Source: Planctomycetaceae bacterium
GTDB lineage: Bacteria; Planctomycetota; Planctomycetia; Planctomycetales; Planctomycetaceae
DNA length: 32,953 bases
Assembly: GCA_016795145.1 (NCBI GenBank)
Contig: JAEUII010000040.1
Span: 1-32,953, forward strand
Direction of reading: 5' to 3'
The notes beneath the pieces are model-generated. The model saw nothing but the letters and a program-made list of their open reading frames with translations, did no database searches and had not been told where the DNA came from. This document shows positions 14,991-22,916 of the stretch, one piece after another. Within the stretch, counting starts at the first letter, position 1. Each line of letters begins with the position of its first letter. The translations under genes were made by a program, and so were the position numbers.

Positions 14991-17816
14991 ATGCGACTGA
15001 AGCTCTTACTTCCCCCGTCGGTCAGAATGATCGCGCTTTGTGGTATCACGATCTACGCATCGCTTGCTTTCAGCACCGTTGTGCTGTCGCAGGAAAACCC
15101 GTCGCCGGACGATGCCGCATCAAAGAAGACTGACTTCGAAACTCAAATCCTGCCTTTGCTGAAGTCAAAGTGCTTCGACTGTCATGGCCCGGAGACTCAG
15201 GAAAGCAAGTTCCGACTCGATCGCCGATCCGGCCTGTTACGCGGTGGTGATTCCGGTGAACCAGGAATTGTTCCGGGCAAGGCCAGTGAAAGTCATCTCA
15301 TCCAACTGGTGAAGGGTGAAGGCTCCGGAAAATTTATGCCGCCGGAGGAAGCCGATCGACTCAGTCCGGCCGAAGTTCAGCTTCTTGTGGACTGGATTAA
15401 CGAGGGAGCGACCTGGGCTGCCGGTGCCACGGACGAAGATGATGAGAAGCAGACGAGCGACCATTGGTCTTTCCGTCCCGTTCAGCCGGTTGCTCTTCCG
15501 GATGTGAAATCCGACTGGGTGACAAACCCAGTCGATGCCTTCATTTTGCAGGGTCTTCAGAATCATCAACTGAAGCCAAATCCTCGCGCTTCAAAGACGG
15601 ATCTCATTCGTCGTTTGTACCTGGACATGCTGGGGTTGCCGCCGACTCCGGAAGAAGTCCAGACGTTCGTTGATGATGATCGTCCGGAAGCGTGGGCCGA
15701 ACTGGTTGATCGCACACTGGCGAGTCCTCATTATGGCGAACGATGGGCTCGGTATTGGCTGGATCTGGTCCGCTTTGCGGAAACCAATGGCTACGAAACA
15801 AATCGCGAACGTCCGAATGCGTGGCCTTATCGAGACTACGTCATTCGTTCATTGAACGATGACAAACCGTATGATCAGTTTCTTCGTGAGCAGATCGCCG
15901 GCGACGCAATCGGAGTCCCCGAAGCAACAGCCTATCTGGTCGCGGGTCCTTACGACCTCGTCAAGAGCCCTGACATTAACCTGACACTGATGCAGCGCCA
16001 GAATGAACTGGACGACATCATTAACACGACAGGCACCGCGTTCCTTGGCCTGACGCTCGGCTGTGCTCGATGCCACAACCACAAGTTTGATCCCATCCGT
16101 CAGTCAGACTACTACGCGCTGCAGGGAATCTTCGCCGGCATTCAACATGGCGATCGTGCTATGCCGCGAAGTGAAGCAACAGAAAAGCAACTCGCGGAGA
16201 TCAATGACCAGCTTGCGTCACTGCGAGAACAACTCCGTCCGTTCATCAAGGCCGGATCACCGCTTCGTCCAGCCGTGACAGCAAAAAACAACGAAGAGTC
16301 CTTTGCGAAGACGGAAGCTCGCTTCGTGCGATTCACCATTGACGCCACGAACGCGTCTGAACCCTGCCTTGATGAGATCGAAATCTTCGCCGACGGTCGC
16401 AATGTGGCACTGTCCTCCGCCGGCGCGAAGGCGAAGTGTTCCAGCGCGTTACCGGGCTATGCAATTCATCGTCTCGAACATATCAACGACGGCCTCGGAG
16501 GAAACTCACACAGCTGGATTTCCAACGAACCTGGCAAAGGATGGATTCAGATCGAATTGCCAGCCGTCTCGGCGATCAATCGGATCGTCTGGGCGCGCGA
16601 TCGAGAAGGTCAGTTTGGCGATCGAGTCCCGACGAAGTACCGCATCGAAATATCACTCGACGGGCAAGCCTGGAAAGTTGTTGCGTCTTCGGATGATCGA
16701 GCACCGTTCTCCGCAGCTCCGAAGGAACCCGAATATGTGTTTGACGGTCTTCCGGAAGTCAAAGCCTCCCAGGGAAAAGAGTGGCTTCAGCAGCTGAAGA
16801 CTCTTGAAGCAAAACGTTCCGCACTTCTGACGTCTGCAACAGTCTATGCCGGCACCTTCCAGCAACCCGGCCCAGTGTTTCGACTGTTCCGTGGCGAGCC
16901 GTCGGCTCCGCGCGAACAGGTCGCACCAAACACCGTTGCCGCTCTGGGAAAGCTGGCGATCGACGACAAAACCCCCGAACAACAGCGCCGACTGGCGCTG
17001 GCGGACTGGATTGCATCGAACAATAATCCTCTCACGGCACGAGTCATCGTGAACCGACTATGGCAGTTTCATTTTGGTCGCGGGTTTGTCTCAACTCCAA
17101 GCGACTTCGGGGCTGCCGGTGTTCGTCCGACTCATCCGGAACTGCTTGACTGGCTGAGCTTCGAGTTGATGGAGCATCATTGGTCGCTGAAGCACGTTCA
17201 TCGCCTGATCCTGCTTTCGGCAACGTATCAGCAAAGCGGTGAGCCAAACGAAGAGGCGATGAAGATCGATGCAGGCACAGAATGGTGGTGGCGATTCCCG
17301 ACACGCCGACTGGAAGCGGAACCGATGCGAGACTGCATGCTGGCTGTGACCGGTGTCCTGGACAATCGAATGTACGGACCAGGCTTCAGCGCGTTCGAAG
17401 TCGAACTGGAAAACGTTCGCCACTACTTTCCAAAGAAGAGTTATGGTCCGGAAGATTTTCGACGCATGATCTACCAGACGAAAGTGCGGCTGGAGAAAGA
17501 AAGCGTCTTCGGAGCCTTCGACTGTCCCGACGCAGCGACCTCCGTGCCTCGTCGCAGTCGATCCACAACACCATTGCAGGCACTCAATCTTCTCAACAGC
17601 CCCTTTATGCTGCAGCAGGCAGAACTGTTTGCCATTCGCCTTCGCAAAGAAGCATCAACACCGGACGCACAAATCACGCGTGCATGGTGGCTTTGCTACG
17701 GCCGTTCACCGAGCGAAGCGGAGTTGTCGGAGAGTCGCCAGTTCATCGCTGACGAAGGTCTCGAGTCATTCTGCCGTGCCGTACTGAACTCAAACGAGTT
17801 TGTGTTTATCCCGTAA
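14991..17816 (+). CDS. Planctomycete cytochrome c / DUF1549 / DUF1553 (PSD1) protein
   Basis: This 941-residue exported protein belongs to a family greatly expanded in planctomycetes. It has an N-terminal hydrophobic segment (about 12-33), then a planctomycete cytochrome c domain (PSCyt1) with heme motif C61-F-D-C64-H65. Next is DUF1549/PSCyt2 (about 165-390) with a second heme-type motif, C358-A-R-C361-H362. A discoidin or F5/8-like beta-sandwich insertion (about 440-580; ARFVRFTIDA through EISLDGQAW) follows. DUF1553/PSD1 (about 675-930) contains VNRLWQFHFGRGF and RRSRSTTPLQALNLLNSPF. The insertion suggests carbohydrate or surface binding. The biochemical function is unknown; roles in polysaccharide breakdown have been proposed. 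Such genes are usually followed by a DUF1501 partner, which is absent here. A small CTATCC/GGATAG hairpin lies at 17822-17836 after the stop. Confidence 0.93.
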   Translation: MRLKLLLPPSVRMIALCGITIYASLAFSTVVLSQENPSPDDAASKKTDFETQILPLLKSKCFDCHGPETQESKFRLDRRSGLLRGGDSGEPGIVPGKASESHLIQLVKGEGSGKFMPPEEADRLSPAEVQLLVDWINEGATWAAGATDEDDEKQTSDHWSFRPVQPVALPDVKSDWVTNPVDAFILQGLQNHQLKPNPRASKTDLIRRLYLDMLGLPPTPEEVQTFVDDDRPEAWAELVDRTLASPHYGERWARYWLDLVRFAETNGYETNRERPNAWPYRDYVIRSLNDDKPYDQFLREQIAGDAIGVPEATAYLVAGPYDLVKSPDINLTLMQRQNELDDIINTTGTAFLGLTLGCARCHNHKFDPIRQSDYYALQGIFAGIQHGDRAMPRSEATEKQLAEINDQLASLREQLRPFIKAGSPLRPAVTAKNNEESFAKTEARFVRFTIDATNASEPCLDEIEIFADGRNVALSSAGAKAKCSSALPGYAIHRLEHINDGLGGNSHSWISNEPGKGWIQIELPAVSAINRIVWARDREGQFGDRVPTKYRIEISLDGQAWKVVASSDDRAPFSAAPKEPEYVFDGLPEVKASQGKEWLQQLKTLEAKRSALLTSATVYAGTFQQPGPVFRLFRGEPSAPREQVAPNTVAALGKLAIDDKTPEQQRRLALADWIASNNNPLTARVIVNRLWQFHFGRGFVSTPSDFGAAGVRPTHPELLDWLSFELMEHHWSLKHVHRLILLSATYQQSGEPNEEAMKIDAGTEWWWRFPTRRLEAEPMRDCMLAVTGVLDNRMYGPGFSAFEVELENVRHYFPKKSYGPEDFRRMIYQTKVRLEKESVFGAFDCPDAATSVPRRSRSTTPLQALNLLNSPFMLQQAELFAIRLRKEASTPDAQITRAWWLCYGRSPSEAELSESRQFIADEGLESFCRAVLNSNEFVFIP

Positions 17817-17892
17817 GTACGCTATCCCGCGGATAGAGGTGCGGTTCCGTCTTCGTCACGACACATCGCGCGGGAAGGGCTTTCGTCGACCG

Positions 17893-18183
17893 TCAACGAT
17901 CGTGCCAAAATCCTGATGAGCGTGCCGTGTGCGCAACCGCGATGACGACGATGGACTCGTGAATTTCTCGAAACACAATCACGAACGGAAATCTGCGCAT
18001 CTGCATATATCGATGCCGCTCGTCAAATGAAGGAAACGCTGTGGGAGATTCGGCGATGCTGCTGAGTGCTGTATCAAACTCTGACTCAAACTGACGAGCC
18101 ACATCTTTGTCCCGATTCGCATACCAGCAGAGTGCTTCAGTGAAATCACACTCTGCCGCTGAACAAAGACGAACGGCATTCAT
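17893..18183 (-). CDS. RelE/ParE-family toxin
   Basis: The 96-residue product matches the ParE/RelE toxin fold: an N-terminal helix pair (ALCWYANRDKDVARQFESEFDTALSSI, in two helices), then YMQMRRFPFVIVFREIHESIVVIAVAHTAR, the typical C-terminal beta-strands with Arg and Phe residues. RelE-type members cut mRNA at ribosomes and ParE-type members poison gyrase; the sequence alone does not decide which. The start overlaps the stop of the upstream antitoxin gene by 4 nt (ATGA), the usual coupled arrangement in which the antitoxin is made first. Confidence 0.88.
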   Translation of the reverse strand: MNAVRLCSAAECDFTEALCWYANRDKDVARQFESEFDTALSSIAESPTAFPSFDERHRYMQMRRFPFVIVFREIHESIVVIAVAHTARSSGFWHDR

Positions 18184-18416
18184 TCTGACAAACCAGCCGC
18201 TCGGCGAGCACGTTCGCGTACAATGTGCCAGTCTTCAGCCACCATGCTCCCGTCATCACAAAGGTCACTTCGCCGCCTGGCTTCTGCAATGCACTCGGAC
18301 GACGGCGAAGGCCAGTCTTCACGCGGTACCTGGTCCCAAATGAGTGGTATCAGGCGTCCCCGATCTTCTGACGGGAGTGACCGAACGGCTGCAAGGATTT
18401 CTTCAATCGTAGTCAT
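18180..18416 (-). CDS. Antitoxin of the addiction-module (TIGR02574) type
   Basis: The 78-residue product begins with a short helical segment (TIEEILAAVRSLPSEDR), then LIPLIWDQ and an acidic to neutral stretch ending in WHIVRERARRA. This is the shape of the small addiction-module antitoxins paired with ParE/RelE toxins; the usual signature is an LP-x-E-R segment plus a W-x-x-V-x-x-R tail. It most likely wraps the toxin and represses the pair's promoter. The start is ATG 18416. No operator is evident upstream. Confidence 0.82.
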   Translation of the reverse strand: MTTIEEILAAVRSLPSEDRGRLIPLIWDQVPREDWPSPSSECIAEARRRSDLCDDGSMVAEDWHIVRERARRAAGLSE

Positions 18417-18576
18417 GACGAAAGACTACCAAGACCCGACGTGATGTCAACAAATGTCTAGGAGCAGGCAACCACAGACATTGGCCTTGCTCGCAAAAGT
18501 TGCAGGCGCACGATCGGAAAGCACGTCTAGTGCTCCGTCAGAACAACGAAGATGGGTATATCAACGAAGAGAGGTT

Positions 18577-18643
18577 CGTCATTCCCGCGCAGGCGGGAAC
18601 CCAGCATTCATCGTTCTGGGTTCCCGCCTGCGCGGGAATGACG
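18577..18643. repeat. Perfect 28-bp inverted repeat (hairpin)
   Basis: Two 28-nt arms, 18577-18604 and 18616-18643, are exact reverse complements around an 11-nt loop. The arms include ATTCCCGCGCAGGCGGGAA, itself a partial palindrome. This motif recurs in many unrelated bacterial genomes as a dispersed extragenic repeat. It sits between the toxin-antitoxin pair and yjdM, 21 nt after the yjdM stop, and could also end transcription, although it lacks a clean T tract on the minus strand. Confidence 0.85.
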
Positions 18644-18663
18644 GTAAAAACCGAAATGACAGC

Positions 18664-19248
18664 TTAATTAGCTTTCTTCAGATACGCAGCGACCAGCACG
18701 ATCACTGTGCCGTTCACTTTGCCCTCGACGTGTTTTGGGTTAGACGTCAGCTGAATGTTCTTCACGAGCGTTCCGCGTTTCGCGGTGAAGCCTCCGCCTT
18801 TGACGACGAGGTCCTTAATCAGTGTGACGCTGTCTCCGGTTTGCAGAACGTTGCCGTTGCTGTCGACAGTTGCCACAGGCTTGTCGTCATCTTCCGCTGG
18901 CGCTGTAACGCCGGACTGAGCCCACTGAAGGGTCTCTTCGTCGAGGTATACGGTCTCCAGAAGATCCTGAGCCCACGTCTCGCCAGTCAGTCGCTTCAAC
19001 ATGCGCCAGGCGGTCACCTGGACTGCTGGTACTGTGCTCCAGATACTCTCATTCAGGCATCGCCAGTGAGTCACATCCAGTTCACCGGAACCTTCGATCT
19101 CCGCACGGCACTTCGCACACAACACCACGCTGCGTTCGGCGCTGCCATCGCTGTTTGGACCCACAGCAAAGCCTTCGAGCGATTCGCTGGATCCGCAAAG
19201 TTCACACACAGATCCACAGCGTTGTGCCAGAGTCGATTCAAGTAACAT
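18664..19248 (-). CDS. yjdM: YjdM/PhnA-family zinc-ribbon protein
   Basis: The 194-residue product has an N-terminal zinc ribbon with C15-x-x-C18 (CELC) and C44-x-x-C47 (CAKC), a middle segment VTHWRCLNESIWSTVPAVQVTAWRML, and the C-terminal PhnA domain (about 125-194). That domain has DSNGNVLQTGDSVTLIKDL, KRGTLVKNIQL and EGKVNGTVIVL. The E. coli homologue, formerly phnA, neighbours the phosphonate operon but is not phosphonoacetate hydrolase, and its biochemical role is unclear. At 194 residues it is longer than the E. coli protein because of the extended middle part. ATG 19248 is the only good start. It lies 163 nt downstream of the glycosyltransferase gene on the same strand. Confidence 0.88.
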   Translation of the reverse strand: MLLESTLAQRCGSVCELCGSSESLEGFAVGPNSDGSAERSVVLCAKCRAEIEGSGELDVTHWRCLNESIWSTVPAVQVTAWRMLKRLTGETWAQDLLETVYLDEETLQWAQSGVTAPAEDDDKPVATVDSNGNVLQTGDSVTLIKDLVVKGGGFTAKRGTLVKNIQLTSNPKHVEGKVNGTVIVLVAAYLKKAN

Positions 19249-19411
19249 GAGAACGTGCCGAGAAAAAGAGTCGAAGGAAAGATGGGCAACGGCAGCAATG
19301 AGCTTACGCGAAAGTCCCCGCCAAGCCGATTCTTCCGGGAATTTTCACCGAATGCCGGAAACGCCAGGCCCACAAACCGGTGTCCTGTCCATTCGAAATC
19401 CCTGAGCAAGA

Positions 19412-20536
19412 TTACCGCCGAACCATCTTCTCGTAGACCTCAAGTGTCTTTTCCAGCATCGTCGATTTCTCGAACACGTTTGGCCCTGGAACGGGACGCG
19501 GCGACGCCAGCAGAATCTTCGAAACCTGCAGCTCCAGCCGATCCGCATCTCCGAGTGGCACAGCTCCTTCCGGGAATTGCGCGGCCAGAATTTCAGCAAC
19601 TCCTCCATGGTTGTAACCAACGACAGGAGTGCCGATCGATAGTGCTTCCGCAACAGTACGACCGAAGGACTCTGGCGTCGTCGAAAGAGAAAGCACGACC
19701 GATGAGATCGCATAGATCTGCTTCAAGTCTGATCGATGTCCAGTGAAGGTGACCTGGCTTGAAAGCCCCAGCGAACTCGCAAGAGCCTTCATCTCTTCTG
19801 CGTAACCAGCCTTTCGAGGATCTGCACCACCCACAATCAACCCATGAGCAGCGATGCCTTTCTGCTGCAGTCGATGCAGCATCCTCAGCATGTCTTCATG
19901 GCCCTTCAGGCGAGTGATTCGTCCGGCCAGTGTGATCAGAGGCTTGCCAACTGTCTCCGGGTACTGCTTTTCAAAAGCTTCGCGCCACGACTGATCCGGC
20001 TGAAAGCCTCTGGGATAGTCTTTGCTGTCGATGCCTCGGTGAATCAGATCCAGGCGATCCGGTGGAACGAACGAGTAATGTTCGCGAATGTGATCATACA
20101 GCGTCTGAGACACCGCGATGACTCGTTCGCCGCGACACATCACACTGCTGTAGAAACCGACCGAATGCAGTCCGTGCATCGATGTCAGGAAAGCGGGCCT
20201 CGTGGCTTTCGGCATCGTCTTCCATGTCATCAGCGAAATCCACGCGGGCATGCGTGAATGAGCATCAATCAGGTCGACGCGTTGCTCCTTGAAGAATCGT
20301 CGCAGCCACGGAATATGACGCAGTGTCAGCGGTGACTTGCTTCCAAGATTGCATGTGAAGTGCTCACTGCCCTGGCGAGTGAGTTCGTCAACCATTCTGC
20401 CGCCGGCGGAGATCACAAGCGACCGATGCCCTGCCCTGACCAGCGCATCGGCAACCTCCACCACGCCTCGTTCCACTCCGCCACCTTCCAGTGCAGGGAG
20501 AATCTGGACGACTGTGAGTTTCCGGGTTGAGGACAT
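19412..20536 (-). CDS. Glycosyltransferase family 4 (GT-B fold)
   Basis: The 374-residue product is a retaining GT-B glycosyltransferase of family GT4, transferring a sugar from an NDP-sugar to a lipid or glycan. The N-terminal domain has ALEGGGVERGVVEVADALVRAG, typical of GT4 acceptor domains, and MHGLHS. The C-terminal domain has LAGRITRLKGHEDMLRML (donor binding) and TPESFGRTVAEALSIGTPVVGYNHGG, with the E-x7-E motif (Glu of PES and Glu of AEA). The ATG at 20536 is chosen by family N-terminus; the frame stays open to 20740. Its glycan target is unknown. Lipopolysaccharide or exopolysaccharide is plausible, but the neighbours do not say. Confidence 0.92.
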   Translation of the reverse strand: MSSTRKLTVVQILPALEGGGVERGVVEVADALVRAGHRSLVISAGGRMVDELTRQGSEHFTCNLGSKSPLTLRHIPWLRRFFKEQRVDLIDAHSRMPAWISLMTWKTMPKATRPAFLTSMHGLHSVGFYSSVMCRGERVIAVSQTLYDHIREHYSFVPPDRLDLIHRGIDSKDYPRGFQPDQSWREAFEKQYPETVGKPLITLAGRITRLKGHEDMLRMLHRLQQKGIAAHGLIVGGADPRKAGYAEEMKALASSLGLSSQVTFTGHRSDLKQIYAISSVVLSLSTTPESFGRTVAEALSIGTPVVGYNHGGVAEILAAQFPEGAVPLGDADRLELQVSKILLASPRPVPGPNVFEKSTMLEKTLEVYEKMVRR

Positions 20537-21047
20537 TGCGAGTGAGCTTCTGACGAGTGATCTTGTTTCTATCGCGCACGGTGGCGTCTGTTCGAAGCAG
20601 GAGCGAACTGTAAGGGAACAGCTGTGGGTGTTCCCATCCCAAAACCTCCACGTCCGGTTGTGATGAAACAAGCGATGTGTTTCCACACACATACGGTCCA
20701 TCCCACCCATAGCGGGCGGCTCGGTGTCCACGGCGCTCACCGGCCGGCCGGTAACAAGACAGCTGGTTCAACCCCGAAACGCATACCGGGAAGCTAACGC
20801 ATCCCGCTCGCCAACCAGGAACAACAAACCAGAAAACCGGTGAAATCTGCCGATCATCGCAACCTCTCAGTCCGACATCTGCGGCTCATGCCGAAAGCGA
20901 ACGCACCTAAGAAGCTCGAACGGGAAAACATGCCATGTCCGTCTGTCCGACGTATTGCTCTTCTCGGTATCGTTTGACTCCCGGAAACAGAACAACGGAA
21001 ACAGGACGTTTCCAAAGGCTCCCCAAGGAGCACGCAAGGATGCGAAC
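20537..21047. other. Divergent intergenic region with several palindromes
   Basis: This 511-nt region between the glycosyltransferase gene (leftward) and the ParA gene (rightward) has no convincing gene. It holds an inverted repeat GAAACA-N7-TGTTTC (20665-20683), a perfect 14-bp palindrome ACCGGCCGGCCGGT (20739-20752), and near parA a GGAAACAG direct repeat (20983-20990 and 20997-21004). The second copy of that repeat pairs with GTTTCC (21008-21013). These are candidate operators. I see no match to the classical parS sequence. Confidence 0.6.
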
Positions 21048-21887
21048 ATGCGAAGTATTGCAGTGATGAATCAAAAAGGTGGCGTCGGCAAGACGACCTC
21101 CAGCGTCAACCTCGCCGCAGCCCTGGCGCGCGAAGGGAAGCGAGTCTGTCTGATGGACCTCGATCCTCAGGGTCACGCCTCGCTGCATCTGGGTGTCGAA
21201 GCCGGCCCTGACATGCCTTCCGTATACAACGTGTTTACTCAGCAGACAACGCTCGATCATGCTCGCCAGCTGATCGCAGACAACCTGTCTCTTGTTCCTT
21301 CCAACATCGACCTCGCCGCCACTGAGATCGAGCTGGCCGGTGTTCAGGGACGCGAGTTCTTTCTGCGCACGGCGATGAAGCACTGGAAAGAACACAATCG
21401 CTTTGACTATGTGATCATGGACTGTCCGCCGTCACTGGGCGTTCTGACTGTCAACGCACTCACAGCGGCCAGCGAAGTACTCATTCCTCTGCAGCCGCAC
21501 TTCTTCGCTCTGCAGGGCTTGTCCAAACTGTTTGAAACGGCCGCTCTGGTAACTCGAAGACTCAATAGAGAACTGCGAGTCTCCGGCATCATGCTGTGTC
21601 TGTACGAATCCGGAACGCGTCTTGCCGCAGACGTGGTCGAAGATCTGAAGCAGTTCCTTCGAGCCAGCGACGGCGATACTCCATGGGCCAAAGCGCAGAT
21701 CTTCAAGACGAAGATCCGTCGCAATATCAAGCTGGCAGAAGCCCCAAGCTTTGGCCAGTCGGTGCTTGACTACGCTCCCGGCTCTTCCGGAGCAGCAGAC
21801 TATGTGGCCCTGAGCCAGGAAGTGGTCGCGATGGAAGTAGCGGCCCCCGCAACTCCAGCCGCCCCAACTACCGCCCGAGCAGCGTAA
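21048..21887 (+). CDS. ParA-family (Soj/MinD-like) ATPase
   Basis: The 279-residue product is a deviant Walker A ATPase of the kind that positions chromosomes, plasmids or large protein complexes on the nucleoid. It begins [21 protein letters not shown], with the deviant Walker A at about 10-17. It has [14 protein letters not shown] (Walker A' region), [18 protein letters not shown] (Walker B region) and [17 protein letters not shown] near the end, as in Soj/ParA. The tail is Ala/Pro-rich. ATG 21048 follows AAGGA by seven bases; the frame runs upstream to 20955 without family features. No parB is adjacent, so the cargo is unknown. Confidence 0.9.
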   Translation: MRSIAVMNQKGGVGKTTSSVNLAAALAREGKRVCLMDLDPQGHASLHLGVEAGPDMPSVYNVFTQQTTLDHARQLIADNLSLVPSNIDLAATEIELAGVQGREFFLRTAMKHWKEHNRFDYVIMDCPPSLGVLTVNALTAASEVLIPLQPHFFALQGLSKLFETAALVTRRLNRELRVSGIMLCLYESGTRLAADVVEDLKQFLRASDGDTPWAKAQIFKTKIRRNIKLAEAPSFGQSVLDYAPGSSGAADYVALSQEVVAMEVAAPATPAAPTTARAA

Positions 21888-21892
21888 GGGGA

Positions 21893-21928
21893 GTGTTCAG
21901 GTTTCAGTGTTCAGGTTTCAGTGTTCAG
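21893..21928. repeat. 14-nt tandem repeat between convergent genes
   Basis: GTGTTCAGGTTTCA occurs twice in a row (21893-21906 and 21907-21920), followed by GTGTTCAG and then ACCAAGA units. It lies just after the parA stop and before the end of the cation transporter gene. Confidence 0.75.
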
Positions 21929-21944
21929 AACCAAGAACCAAGAA

Positions 21945-22838
21945 CTATTCTTCCCCCGCGCTCTCAAACGGTTCTATGTGAATCAATACGCCCACGAGTC
22001 CCGGAACCTGTTGAAGCAACGTGGCTTTCACCTTCCCAGCCAGCGAATGCGCGATGCGAATGGTGAGTTCCGGATCGACCTGAAGATGCATGTCGGCGTG
22101 AAAGCCGTTTCCGCTTTTTCGTACCAGCACCTTCTCAACCAGCCGCACCCCGTCAACACTGGCAGCGACTTCTCGAATTCGATTGGCCTGGTCGTGTGAC
22201 GTCGCGTCCAGAAGTTCTCGCAGCGCTGGACGAATCAGATGCGATGCGGTCAGTAGAATCACACCGCTGGCAAGAATCGCAGCCGCTTCATCAGCCGCGA
22301 CCAGGGCCGGAATCCCGAACCAGCGCGGTCCCCAGATGGCAACGGTTACTCCGGCCAGTGCAGCAAGTGACGTGATCGCATCCGAACGATGATGCCACGC
22401 ATCAGCTTTCGCCGCATCAGATGCATACTCATCCGCTCCCTTCATTACGACACGAAAGAGCACTTCCTTCACAAAGACAACGGTAATCAGAACACCCAGC
22501 GTCCAGGATTCCGGTGCCTGATGAGGAATCAGAATCTCATGAATGGACTGCACCGTGATAAACAGCGCAGCAGCGACAAGCATGCCGCCAACCAGCAGCG
22601 ATGCCACTGCTTCCGCTTTGCCATATCCCCACGGATGATCCTGATCAGCAGGCTTCGAAGACACTCGCAACGCCTGCCAAACAAGCAGCGAGCCGAGCGT
22701 GTCGGCAAATGATTCAACGGCATCGGCAATCAGAGCCGTCGAATGGCCAACGATCCCTGCGGCCAGTTTGACAACTGCCAGAAGAATGCTGGCGACAAAG
22801 CCAATGATCGTATTCTTCTGCAGGGTTTCGCGAGTCAT
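21945..22838 (-). CDS. Cation diffusion facilitator family transporter
   Basis: CDF proteins export divalent metal ions (Zn, Fe, Mn, Co) in exchange for protons. The 297-residue product has the usual arrangement: about six transmembrane helices in the first 210 residues and a cytoplasmic C-terminal domain. Conserved segments are STALIADAVESFADTLGSLLVW in helix 2, DQDHPWGYGKAEAVASL in the first loop and DAWHHRSDAITSL in helix 5. In the helix 2 metal site the usual His or Asp appears as Glu (E-x3-D), while helix 5 has the standard H-x3-D. This variation bears on metal choice but cannot be resolved from sequence alone. The C-terminal domain has HADMHLQVDPELTI. Confidence 0.92.
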   Translation of the reverse strand: MTRETLQKNTIIGFVASILLAVVKLAAGIVGHSTALIADAVESFADTLGSLLVWQALRVSSKPADQDHPWGYGKAEAVASLLVGGMLVAAALFITVQSIHEILIPHQAPESWTLGVLITVVFVKEVLFRVVMKGADEYASDAAKADAWHHRSDAITSLAALAGVTVAIWGPRWFGIPALVAADEAAAILASGVILLTASHLIRPALRELLDATSHDQANRIREVAASVDGVRLVEKVLVRKSGNGFHADMHLQVDPELTIRIAHSLAGKVKATLLQQVPGLVGVLIHIEPFESAGEE

Positions 22839-22916
22839 CGTTCGGTCTTCGGTTCCGGGCGAGTTGTCTGCACCAGACAGTCACTGCACGGTTCATTTCT
22901 GCCTTCGGAGCTGGTG

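Noticed and set aside
20665..20683. parS site for ParB
   Set aside because: GAAACA-N7-TGTTTC has the half-sites in the wrong order relative to the classical parS, and no parB is nearby.
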